Assembly: GCF_014195325.1 (NCBI RefSeq)
Contig: NZ_JACIBK010000003.1
Coordinates: 186,001-250,000, forward strand
Origin: Rhizobium sp. BK650
Lineage (GTDB): Bacteria; Pseudomonadota; Alphaproteobacteria; Rhizobiales; Rhizobiaceae
DNA: 64,000 nt
Direction of reading: 5' to 3'
Below, piece by piece: positions 33,593 to 41,583 of the stretch (its first letter is position 1; the number at the start of each line of letters is the position of its first letter). Made by a program: the position numbers and the translations under genes. Below the pieces are notes generated by a model. It searched no databases, was not told the origin of the DNA, and saw nothing but the letters and a program-made list of their open reading frames with translations.

Positions 33593-34383
33593 CAGGCCAA
33601 TCCGCCAGGACGCGGCGCCCCTGCAGCATAGACTTCGATCCCGACCGGTCGGATCGCCCGGCGGTCGCCTTTCGTGTCGACTTCAGCGACTACCAAGCCG
33701 AGGTGCCGCAACACCAGCACCGGCAGGGGCAGCTCGTCCTTGCCTTGCACGGGGCCGTGACCTGCACGGCCGCAAACGGCCTTTGGATCGTCCCGCCGGA
33801 TTGCGGGGTCTGGATCCCGGGCGGCGTGCCGCACAGCAACCAGGTCACCTCCAACGCCCGCCTGTCCTACCTGTTCGTCGAACCTGACGCTGTGGCGCTG
33901 CCGCGAGAATGCTGCACGCTGTCCGTATCGCCGATGCTGCGCGAGATGATCCTCCGGCTTGCGGATGTACAAGCCAGCTATACGCCTGATGACCATGTCG
34001 GCCGGCTCGTGCGGGTCTTGCTGGACGAACTGGCGCTCATGCCGAAAGAGGGGCTGGAGCTGCCGGTATCCAGCCACCCAAAGATCGCCATGATCGCCGC
34101 AGCGCTGACGGCGGAGCCGGGCGACCGCCGCACCCTGGCGGAATGGGCAGACCACGTTGCCATGAGCGAGCGATCCCTGAAGCGGCTGATGGTTCAGGAA
34201 ACGGGGCTGACCTTCGGCCGGTGGCGGCGGCAGCTGTACCTCGTCATTGCGCTGCGCGAACTCGCGAGCGGCGCGACGGTCCAGAGGGTATCGAGCGACC
34301 TCGGCTACGAGTCCGTCACCGCCTTCATCGTGATGTTCAAGAAGGCGCTCGGGACGACACCGACGCGCTACTTCGCAACGTGA
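33580..34383 (+). CDS. AraC-family regulator with cupin sensor
   Basis: 267 residues. The cupin-like N-terminal domain (about 30-110) includes HQHRQGQLVLALHGAVTC and WIPGGVPHSNQ. The C-terminal AraC HTH pair (170-265) has LAEWADHVAMSERSLKRLMV and SSDLGYESVTAFIVMFKKAL. Divergent from the NmrA-like gene, so the likely regulator of that reductase. The palindrome over its start codon suggests autoregulation. Confidence 0.9.
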   Translation: MISKSGQSARTRRPCSIDFDPDRSDRPAVAFRVDFSDYQAEVPQHQHRQGQLVLALHGAVTCTAANGLWIVPPDCGVWIPGGVPHSNQVTSNARLSYLFVEPDAVALPRECCTLSVSPMLREMILRLADVQASYTPDDHVGRLVRVLLDELALMPKEGLELPVSSHPKIAMIAAALTAEPGDRRTLAEWADHVAMSERSLKRLMVQETGLTFGRWRRQLYLVIALRELASGATVQRVSSDLGYESVTAFIVMFKKALGTTPTRYFAT

Positions 34384-34394
34384 CCGGCGGGGTC

Positions 34395-35258
34395 CTAGCT
34401 TCCGCCTGGCTCGTGAGCCTGCTCGTGAAGCCAGGCGCAGAGTTGCCGGGGTGCGAGGCGAGGGTCGTCTGTACGCATCAAGGCGAAATGCCAGGACGGC
34501 CCGCTCAGCACATAGGGAAAAGGAGCGATCAGAAGACCCTTTTCCAAAAGCGGGCGAAACAGCAATGGCGATAGAAGCGCCACACCCGCGCCTGCCACGG
34601 CCGCATTGGCGTCCAGCTCGTGGGTGGGATAGTCGACGGATAGAAATCGGAGCGCCGGCGGCGTATCCCAACGAGCGGCCCTGAACCATGCCGACCAATC
34701 GGGATGCGGCAGGAGCTCGAAATCGGCCAGCGCCTCCGGCACGTCCAGCGTGCGCGTTCCGAGCAGGGCGGGCGACAACATGGGCGTCACTTCGACGGGT
34801 GCCAGCCGGTATTCGTCGAGCCCGTCCCAGCCGCCGCGTCCCGTCCTGATGGCGACGTCGAACGCGGCGGGATCGCGAATATCGGCGGACACGTCGAGCT
34901 CGATCTGCGCTCCTCCCGACAAGGGGTAGCGCGCCAGCCGAGGCGCCAGCCAGCGCGAGGCGAATGTCGGCGGCGCCGTCAATCTGAGCGGCGGGGTCGC
35001 CGCCTGAAATTCATCGAGCGCGCCGGCGATCCCATCCAAGGCCTGGCGAATTCGGAGAGCCAGCTGGGCAGCTGCAGGGGTCGGCACGACGCGCCGCCCG
35101 GCGCGCACGAACAATGGCTGGCCAAGTTCGGCCTCCAGCGTGCGGATGCGCAGGCTGACGGCCGCAGGCGTCAGGCACAGGCGTTCGGCGGCGCGGGCGA
35201 AGCTGGAGGCGGAAACGCAGGCTTCCAGAATTCGCAGGGACTCCAGTGGCGGCCGCAT
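34395..35258 (-). CDS. LysR-family regulator (GcvA-like)
   Basis: 287 residues. wHTH MRPPLESLRILEACVSASSF, ERLCLTPAAVSLRIRTLEAE; effector domain with RLTAPPTFASRWLAPRLARY, typical of the GcvA/AmpR group. Convergent with the AraC gene (11-bp gap) and divergent from the DUF3237 gene at 35416, its likely target. Confidence 0.9.
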   Translation of the reverse strand: MRPPLESLRILEACVSASSFARAAERLCLTPAAVSLRIRTLEAELGQPLFVRAGRRVVPTPAAAQLALRIRQALDGIAGALDEFQAATPPLRLTAPPTFASRWLAPRLARYPLSGGAQIELDVSADIRDPAAFDVAIRTGRGGWDGLDEYRLAPVEVTPMLSPALLGTRTLDVPEALADFELLPHPDWSAWFRAARWDTPPALRFLSVDYPTHELDANAAVAGAGVALLSPLLFRPLLEKGLLIAPFPYVLSGPSWHFALMRTDDPRLAPRQLCAWLHEQAHEPGGS

Positions 35259-35415
35259 GGTCTCTTCTCTCTCGATCAGTTTTGCTTGTGAATATCTTAA
35301 GCAAAGCGCGTTTTGGGGGCAGGGCGCCTTCGGCTAGAGTTTGAAGACCCGGCGCGCGGCAGCGGAACTGGTTATCCGGCGCTTCAGGGCTCGCGCAAAC
35401 AATAGGTGATCTCAA

Positions 35416-35874
35416 ATGTCCCTGCAATCTCGCCACTTAATGACACTCTTCCTGACACTTCATCCGGCGATCGATCTCGGCCGGACGCCGGCCGGCAGCC
35501 GCCGGATTTTTCCCGTGTCCGGCGGACATTTCCGGGGCGAGCGGCTAAACGGAGAGGTCTCGCCGCAGATCGGCTCTGACCTTCTGCTCGGGCGTGCGGA
35601 CGGCACCTTCCAGCAGGATGTCAGGCTCCTGCTGACAGCCGACGACGGCGGCCTGATCCTGATGACCTATCGCGGCGTCAGGCGTTCCTCTGAGGCCGTC
35701 GACAAGCGTCTCGCTGAAGGCGATGAGGTCGACCCCTCGGAGTATTATCTGCGGACGACACCTTATTTCGAGACGGCTGCGCCGAGGCATGAGTGGCTCA
35801 ACCAGATTGTCGCGGTCGCGCAAGGTGGCCGTCGCGCCGGTGGCGTCGAGTACGATATATTCGAAATTCTCTAA
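35416..35874 (+). CDS. DUF3237-family protein
   Basis: 152 residues; the start may also be the internal ATG eight codons later. The beta-barrel family shows SRRIFPVSGGHFRGERLNGE, SDLLLGRADGTFQQDVRLLL, MTYRGVRRS and ending YDIFEIL. DUF3237 proteins are small cytosolic proteins of unknown function often near aromatic-catabolism genes. Divergent from the LysR at 34395. AGGTGATCTCAA precedes the ATG. Confidence 0.88.
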   Translation: MSLQSRHLMTLFLTLHPAIDLGRTPAGSRRIFPVSGGHFRGERLNGEVSPQIGSDLLLGRADGTFQQDVRLLLTADDGGLILMTYRGVRRSSEAVDKRLAEGDEVDPSEYYLRTTPYFETAAPRHEWLNQIVAVAQGGRRAGGVEYDIFEIL

Positions 35875-36055
35875 AGCGCGCCGGCGGCGATGCGGTCGAA
35901 CTGCCCGCCGCCGGTCTCGCCGGCGCCGCGATATCCGAATCGGCGCCGGGAGGAACATTTGTCTGCATTGATGTACTATTGTGGTTTCCCCTACCTTGCG
36001 GTTGCGCAACAGACATTTAGTCTCGCCCGACAAAATTGCAGGGGGAATGCAGGCA

Positions 36056-36460
36056 ATGACTGGCGAGGCCGTTTATTCGTTCGAGGCTTTCGAAGAAGCA
36101 GCCTGCGATGCGGGAATCTATACTTGGGATGTCGTGAAGAACCTCGTTTTCGCAGATAGTGCGCTTGCCGAGCTTTTCGGCCTCGATCCCGCCGCCACCG
36201 TGCATGGCCTTCCGCTGGAAGACTATCTCGCGCGTGTGCATCCCGACGACCGGCCGCAGCTGGCGAAGACGATCTCGGAGGTGCTCGTCGCCGATATCGC
36301 ACAGCAGAGCACGTATCGCGTCCAGGGCAGGGACGGCCGATATCGGATGGTCGAGGCCTTCGGCCGGGCATTTCGCGATCACAGCGGATCACCTGTGCTC
36401 TATTCCGGCATCGTCGTGCCGGCGGCCGAGCAAGAAGAGGACGGATCGCGGGCGCATTGA
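36056..36460 (+). CDS. Single-PAS-domain protein
   Basis: 134 residues from ATG 36056 (GGGGG about 10 nt upstream; a second ATG at 36047 is too close to it). The sequence YSFEAFEEAACDAGIYTWDV, LAELFGLDPAATVHGLPLED, YRVQGRDGRYRMVEAFGRAF is one PAS fold of the PAS_3 group. No output domain, so it probably works with a separate kinase, perhaps the HWE kinase 265 bp downstream. Confidence 0.82.
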   Translation: MTGEAVYSFEAFEEAACDAGIYTWDVVKNLVFADSALAELFGLDPAATVHGLPLEDYLARVHPDDRPQLAKTISEVLVADIAQQSTYRVQGRDGRYRMVEAFGRAFRDHSGSPVLYSGIVVPAAEQEEDGSRAH

Positions 36461-36724
36461 AGTGCCCCACCGATCCGGACGCATGCGACACGCCTCGCAG
36501 CTTTCACAGGCGCTGCCGGCCACAGGCCATTGGGTGCGGTCGATGCAATTTCAGCAGGTGCTTTCTCGGCCGCGCAGCGCCAGGGTGCGTCCCGTCAGCC
36601 ACACTTTATTGCCTTCGCTCTTGCACGCCCTTGCGCGTCATTGGTTGCGCACTAAATTTTTACTTTGGCGGATTGAAAGGGCTGGCATAAGCCCCTGAAT
36701 TGCGCAAGAAATCGCGTTGGGAAG

Positions 36725-38533
36725 ATGTCCGGGGGCAAAGGATCGATCATGGGCGGAGAAATGGCTGGGTTGTTCTCCGCAACGGACTGGTCGCGGACCA
36801 GTCTCGGGCCGATGGACCAATGGCCGAACTGCCTGAAATCCGCCGTTGATATCATGCTTCCCTCGCGGGCCGAGATCGTCCTGTTCTGGGGCAGGGATTT
36901 CGTGGCACTCTACAACGATGCCTATGCGCCGACGATCGGCCATAAGCATCCACGGGCGTTCGGCCGGCCGGCGCGGGAAAACTGGAGCGAGCTTTGGGAC
37001 GATCTCGAGCCTCTTTTGAGCCGTGTCCTCGATAGCGGAGAAACCGTTGCCGCCAAGGACCGCCCCTTCTACCTGGAGCGATATGGCGTTCCGGAGACCG
37101 TGTATTTCGACATTTCCTATTCGCCGGTCCGTGACGAGCAGGGGCATGTTCGCGGTGTTTTCTGCATCGTCAACGAGACGACGAACAGGGTCCGCAGCGA
37201 AGCCGCATTGCGGGAAAACGAGCAACGCCTGCAAGCGATTTTCGCCCAGTCTGCTGCCGGTATCGCACAGGCCGATCTGGGCGGACGGATCCTCAGCGTA
37301 AACCAGCGCTTATGCGAGCTGGTCGGCTATTCCGCCGAAGAGCTTGTGGGCATGACAATCGAGGACATCACGTTCGAGGAGGACCGCGCCGAAACTCTGC
37401 GGCTCTACCGGCGCATGGTGGAGACCGGCGAGAGCTTCGATATCGAAAAGCGTTATGTCCGCAAGGACGGCGAACTCGTCTGGGCGGCAAATTCGGTCTT
37501 TCCTATCCGCAACGAAACCGGCCGGATCAACCAAGCCGCTGCGATCATCGTTGACATAGCCGAGCGCAAGCGGGTCCGCGAGGTGGAGGCGCATCTGGCG
37601 TCGATGATCGCCTCTTCGAACGATGCGATCATGGGCATCGATCTCGACATGAGGATCACCAGCTGGAACGCGGCGGCAAAGAAGCTTTACGGCTATGACG
37701 AAGCCGAGGTGATCGGGCAATCGGTGCTCATGCTGGTCCCCGATGACCGCAAGCATGAGGAGCCGGCCATTCTCAGGCGGATCGCTGCCGGCCTGATCGT
37801 CGAGCCCTACGAGACGGTCAGGGTGCGAAAGGATGGAGGGCTGGTGGATGTTCTCCTCAGCGTCTCGCCGATCTTCGACAGTGCGGGACATGCAGTTGGC
37901 GCTTCGAAAATAGCTCATGACATCTCGGCTCGCAAAGAGGCGGAGCGGCTCCAGGCGATGCTCGTCGGCGAGCTTAACCACAGGGTCAAGAATGTGCTTG
38001 CAACCGTCAGCGCGGTTGCGCGGCAGACGTTCGGGCGAAGCGAGGCGAACCAGGCCGACGTCGAAACCTTCGGCGCGCGCCTGGCGTCTCTCGGCCGGGC
38101 TCATGATCTGCTGACCCACGGCGGATGGCAGAAAGCTGATTTGCGCTCGGTGGTCGAACAGGCGCTTTCGCCCTTTGCGTCCGAGAAATTCGAGGTGAGG
38201 GGAGGCCCGGTCCTGCTGCCCGCCAAGACAGTCGTGGCGTTTTCACTGGCGCTTCACGAGCTTGCGACAAATGCCGCGAAATATGGCGCGCTTTCCGTGC
38301 CGGACGGACGGGTTTCGATCGCTTGGGAGCAGGATGGCTCGGGGCTGAGGTTCCGCTGGATGGAAAGAGGCGGACCGACTGTGCGCCCTCCCGCCAGGAA
38401 GGGCTTCGGTTCGCTTCTGATCGAGCGCCTGCTTGCCTCCGAGCTGAATGGCCAGTCGGTTATTTCCTATAACGCGGATGGTGTCGTCTGCGAGATTTCC
38501 GCAGATCCTTCATTCAACGAAGCGAATTCCTGA
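36725..38533 (+). CDS. PAS-PAS-PAS HWE-family sensor histidine kinase
   Basis: 602 residues, no membrane segment, so cytosolic. Three PAS modules lie at about 30-155 (with FWGRDFVALYNDAYAP), 163-285 (IFAQSAAGIAQADLGGRILS) and 290-410 (MIASSNDAIMGIDLDMRITS). The HWE kinase domain (about 415-600) has the phosphoacceptor region GELNHRVKNVLATVSAVARQ, N-box HELATNAAKYGAL and the WxE signature RWMERGGP. HWE kinases often sense light, redox or oxygen via PAS cofactors and feed single-domain response regulators. Confidence 0.92.
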   Translation: MSGGKGSIMGGEMAGLFSATDWSRTSLGPMDQWPNCLKSAVDIMLPSRAEIVLFWGRDFVALYNDAYAPTIGHKHPRAFGRPARENWSELWDDLEPLLSRVLDSGETVAAKDRPFYLERYGVPETVYFDISYSPVRDEQGHVRGVFCIVNETTNRVRSEAALRENEQRLQAIFAQSAAGIAQADLGGRILSVNQRLCELVGYSAEELVGMTIEDITFEEDRAETLRLYRRMVETGESFDIEKRYVRKDGELVWAANSVFPIRNETGRINQAAAIIVDIAERKRVREVEAHLASMIASSNDAIMGIDLDMRITSWNAAAKKLYGYDEAEVIGQSVLMLVPDDRKHEEPAILRRIAAGLIVEPYETVRVRKDGGLVDVLLSVSPIFDSAGHAVGASKIAHDISARKEAERLQAMLVGELNHRVKNVLATVSAVARQTFGRSEANQADVETFGARLASLGRAHDLLTHGGWQKADLRSVVEQALSPFASEKFEVRGGPVLLPAKTVVAFSLALHELATNAAKYGALSVPDGRVSIAWEQDGSGLRFRWMERGGPTVRPPARKGFGSLLIERLLASELNGQSVISYNADGVVCEISADPSFNEANS

Positions 38534-38609
38534 CTGCAAGCGAGGCGTCCGCTCTGGCGGGCATGGAAAATACCGATGCGATCGAAAACAACGGTGCTGC
38601 CGGCGGCCG

Positions 38610-39332
38610 CTACGGCTCGACGCTGACCTCGAGCAAGTCGATCGAGACGGCGACACGATCGAGGATGGGCCGGTTGTCCGCACCGGTCGCGTAAACCCTC
38701 CGCTTGGTCGGCATCGTCAGGCCGGCGAAACTCTTGTGATCGCTTGCATAGTTGGCGCTCCTGGTGCCGCCCATGATATCGACGCTATAGTCATGGCGCC
38801 GCAACAGACCGTCCGGATCGAAATAGAAGGTCTGCACGGTGGAATGGCTCGGGACTGTTGAGGGAAAGGTTACCTTCAGCCGGCGCCAGATTTCATCTTC
38901 CTCGTGCCACGGCTCGATCTCCTGCGTCCTGAAACCGGGAAGCCCGAAGAGGAACGGCGTCGTCAGATAGGTCCACATGGCATAGCCGGTGAAATAGATC
39001 AGATGCTGCCGGTCCCAGGGCGTGGGGATCGTGTGTCCTTCGAAGAAGGAGCGCGGCGCTGCGCGTTGCTCGATGATATCACCACTGTCAGCGATAACAG
39101 CCGTTCGCTCCGGCTCCCAGACGCAATGCTGCCCTTCCTGCAGGAAGGGAGTGAATTCGGTGTGCGGACGGTGGGTGGAGATCGAGGTGCGGATGTCGGC
39201 ATAGACATCCGGCCAGCCCTTCACATGCCAGACCGCGCCGCCAACCTTGATATGTGCATGCAATCGCTCGATCTGCTGCCAGCGTTGCAGGCCGCCATGC
39301 GCTTCGATTGCCAGATCCAATAGGTCGGTCAC
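38610..39332 (-). CDS. Soluble protein of unknown function
   Basis: 240 residues. It begins MTDLLDLAIEAHGGLQRWQQ, a start shared by some outer-membrane-lipoprotein-sorting-like folds, and contains VWHVKGWPDVYADIRTSIST, FFEGHTIPTPWDRQHLIYFT and HDYSVDIMGG, so likely a large beta-sheet. No catalytic motif or signal peptide. It is divergent from an HxlR regulator with paired operator-like repeats between, so it is likely the regulated gene. Confidence 0.78.
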   Translation of the reverse strand: MTDLLDLAIEAHGGLQRWQQIERLHAHIKVGGAVWHVKGWPDVYADIRTSISTHRPHTEFTPFLQEGQHCVWEPERTAVIADSGDIIEQRAAPRSFFEGHTIPTPWDRQHLIYFTGYAMWTYLTTPFLFGLPGFRTQEIEPWHEEDEIWRRLKVTFPSTVPSHSTVQTFYFDPDGLLRRHDYSVDIMGGTRSANYASDHKSFAGLTMPTKRRVYATGADNRPILDRVAVSIDLLEVSVEP

Positions 39333-39364
39333 GTCAAGACCCTCCGGTTCGTGATGATCGTAAA

Positions 39365-39419
39365 GGTTTAAGTTTGAAACCTATCGACATCTAAATCCAT
39401 ATGGTTTAACTTTGCAACC
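39365..39419. promoter_or_regulatory. Two HxlR operator candidates
   Basis: GGTTTAAGTTTGAAACC (39365-39381) and GGTTTAACTTTGCAACC (39403-39419) are 17-bp near-identical dyads 38 bp apart, centred in the divergent region between the gene at 38610-39332 and the HxlR gene. The first extends to AGGTTT-N7-AAACCT. Confidence 0.7.
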
Positions 39420-39443
39420 GTTATTCGGACGAAAGGCGGAAAA

Positions 39444-39926
39444 ATGAAGGGCAAGCGAACTGACATGGGGGACGCCCAGTGCGGGATCGCGCGTTCTCTG
39501 CAAGCCGTCGGAGATTGGTGGTCGCTTCTCATCATCAGAGAGGCTTTCAAGGGGCTTCGGCGATTTTCCGAGTTTCAGAAGAGCCTCGGGCTTGCGAAGA
39601 ACATCTTGTCGGCTCGCCTGCGAAAGCTCGTGGAGGAGGGGATCTTCACGGTAGAGCCGGACCCTGACTCCGCCCTCAGCCATCTCTATCTTCTGACGCC
39701 CAAAGGCTACGACCTCAGCGTAGTCCTCGTCGCTCTCTGGCAATGGGGGGAGGAGCATTGCTTTGAACCCGGAGAACTGGATTACGCAGTCGTGGACAGC
39801 CTGAACGGGCAGCCCCTGCAGAAGCTTCAGCTTGCGGCGGGGGATGGGCGATCTCTGGGACCTCAGCAGTTTCGCATTCAAGCGTGTCGTTCAACGGCCG
39901 GGGATGACGAGCCCGCCAGGCGATGA
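39444..39926 (+). CDS. HxlR-family regulator
   Basis: 160 residues. The HxlR winged helix covers 10-100: CGIARSLQAVGDWWSLLIIR, FSEFQKSLGLAKNILSARLR, LLTPKGYDL. A C-terminal tail of 50 residues is longer than minimal HxlR and Arg/Gln-rich. GAAAGGCGGAAAA precedes the start. Convergent with gltS. Probably controls the divergent gene and itself. Confidence 0.9.
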   Translation: MKGKRTDMGDAQCGIARSLQAVGDWWSLLIIREAFKGLRRFSEFQKSLGLAKNILSARLRKLVEEGIFTVEPDPDSALSHLYLLTPKGYDLSVVLVALWQWGEEHCFEPGELDYAVVDSLNGQPLQKLQLAAGDGRSLGPQQFRIQACRSTAGDDEPARR

Positions 39927-39961
39927 GGGTCTAGCAGCTGCATCCCGGGATGCAGGACCAA

Positions 39962-41167
39962 TCACCGGACAAGGAAACCGAGCACTGCTGCGTTGGCCAG
40001 ATCGATGAAGAATGCGGAGACGAGCGGCAGGATGATGAATGCGACGGTTGCTGCTCCGTGTATTTTGGTGACCGCCGTCATGTTGGCTATTGCCGTCGGG
40101 GTCGCTCCGAGCGAAATCCCGCTAAAGCCTGCTGAAATGACCGCGGCATTGTAGTTACGCCCCATGGCCGGGAACACGACGAAGATGATGTAGACGATGG
40201 CAGCAAGCGTCTGTACCGCGAGCACGATAGCGAGCGAAAGGCCCAGTCCGCTCAGGCTCCACAGCTGCATGCTCATCAAGGACATCGCCAGGAATACGTT
40301 GAGCGAGAGATCGGATATGAGCGCCAGGCCGCGGGTGTGTGCCGGCCAGGGCAAGTGCGGCGCCAGGATCGGAATGCTGTTCGTCATCACGATGGCGACC
40401 AGCAGGCAGACGACGAACAGCGGCAGATTGATTCCGGCTTCGAGGATAACCTCGTGCAGGGCGTAGCCGATGATGATTGCAATATTTGTGACGAGCAATG
40501 TGCGCAACAGACTGATGTAACTGACATCGTCTTCCTGGCCGACAACGGCGTCCCGCGACACGCCGATCGTCAGCTCCTCGTCCTTGGGGCCGCTCAAGCC
40601 GTTCCGGGCGATCAGATACTGTGCGATCGGTCCCCCGATGAGACTGGCGATGACGAGGCCGAGCGTTGCGCTGGCTATGCCGATTTCGAGAGCATTGCTG
40701 AGACCGAAACGGCTCGACACGATCGGTGCCCAGGCAATCGCTGTGCCGTGTCCGCCGATCAACGAGATCGAACCGAGAAGGATTGCCATGCCTTGCGGAA
40801 GACCGAGCACTTCGCTCGCCGCCATGGAAAGGAGGTTCTGGATTACTAGAAACGCAAGCGTGAGGGCGAGCAGGATAAGAAGCGGCTTGCCTCCGGCAAG
40901 GAGATCTGAAATCCGCGCGTTCAGGCCGACGCCGGTGAAAAAGTAAAGCAGCAGCAGGTCACGTGCGGCAAGCTCGAAGCTGATCTCGATGCCGAAGAAC
41001 TCATAGGCGACGAGCGTGACGAGCGCTGCCAGGAGCCCGCCCGTGACCGCCTCCGGGATGCTCCAGCGGGTAAGGGCAGGGATGAGCCGATTGAGATGCG
41101 CGCCGGCGAAGAACACGAGGATCGCTATGGTGAAAGACAGCAGTCCCGGGAGCTCGATTGTCGACAT
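39962..41167 (-). CDS. gltS: Sodium/glutamate symporter
   Basis: 401 residues, the family length. Two inverted halves of about five membrane helices, with the conserved GltS stretches HLNRLIPALTRWSIPEAVTG, LIGGHGTAIAWAPIV and FSGISLGATPTAIANMTAVT (re-entrant GGHGT and GATPTAIANM loops). It carries out Na+-coupled glutamate uptake at the inner membrane. Long divergent intergenic region to the hybrid kinase. Confidence 0.93.
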   Translation of the reverse strand: MSTIELPGLLSFTIAILVFFAGAHLNRLIPALTRWSIPEAVTGGLLAALVTLVAYEFFGIEISFELAARDLLLLYFFTGVGLNARISDLLAGGKPLLILLALTLAFLVIQNLLSMAASEVLGLPQGMAILLGSISLIGGHGTAIAWAPIVSSRFGLSNALEIGIASATLGLVIASLIGGPIAQYLIARNGLSGPKDEELTIGVSRDAVVGQEDDVSYISLLRTLLVTNIAIIIGYALHEVILEAGINLPLFVVCLLVAIVMTNSIPILAPHLPWPAHTRGLALISDLSLNVFLAMSLMSMQLWSLSGLGLSLAIVLAVQTLAAIVYIIFVVFPAMGRNYNAAVISAGFSGISLGATPTAIANMTAVTKIHGAATVAFIILPLVSAFFIDLANAAVLGFLVR

Positions 41168-41583
41168 GTGCCACCTTCACCGCCACGCGCCTTGTCGGTT
41201 GCAAAAGATTGACACACGCGCTTTGACCGGGCCAGTGGAAATATTGTTTCGTCGTCTCGCTGCTCCTCAGCGACCAGTTCGCACCCGGCATCTCGGCAAC
41301 GAATATTACGCTGCTTGCGCTGATCGTGTTCGCCGGAAGCTTAGCGCCCGGTCTGGGGCGGCGCTCCTCGATGTCAGGGGGTGGCCCTCATTACCCCGCG
41401 AATTGGCTGTGGCTTTCGCCATGCGTCGGCCTGAAGCGGCCTCCTCTTTCGATTCGCCGCGTTATGCAGCGGTTGGCAGTTAGCCTTTTGGGCTTTTCTG
41501 AAAGAGCCCAGCGACCGCTAGTTAGTGTGATACGATGCAGCTTATGGACTTCGTGGGCGATGTTCCACGCGAGGAGCTTTGCG
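41168..41583. other. Divergent intergenic region with hairpin and possible remnant
   Basis: No complete gene. Plus-strand frame ...FAPGISATNITLLALIVFAG at 41275-41340 resembles the end of a membrane protein and may be a remnant. A hairpin TGGGCT (41489-41494) / AGCCCA (41505-41510) precedes the kinase start. The longer upstream reading of the kinase frame has no homology signal. Confidence 0.35.
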
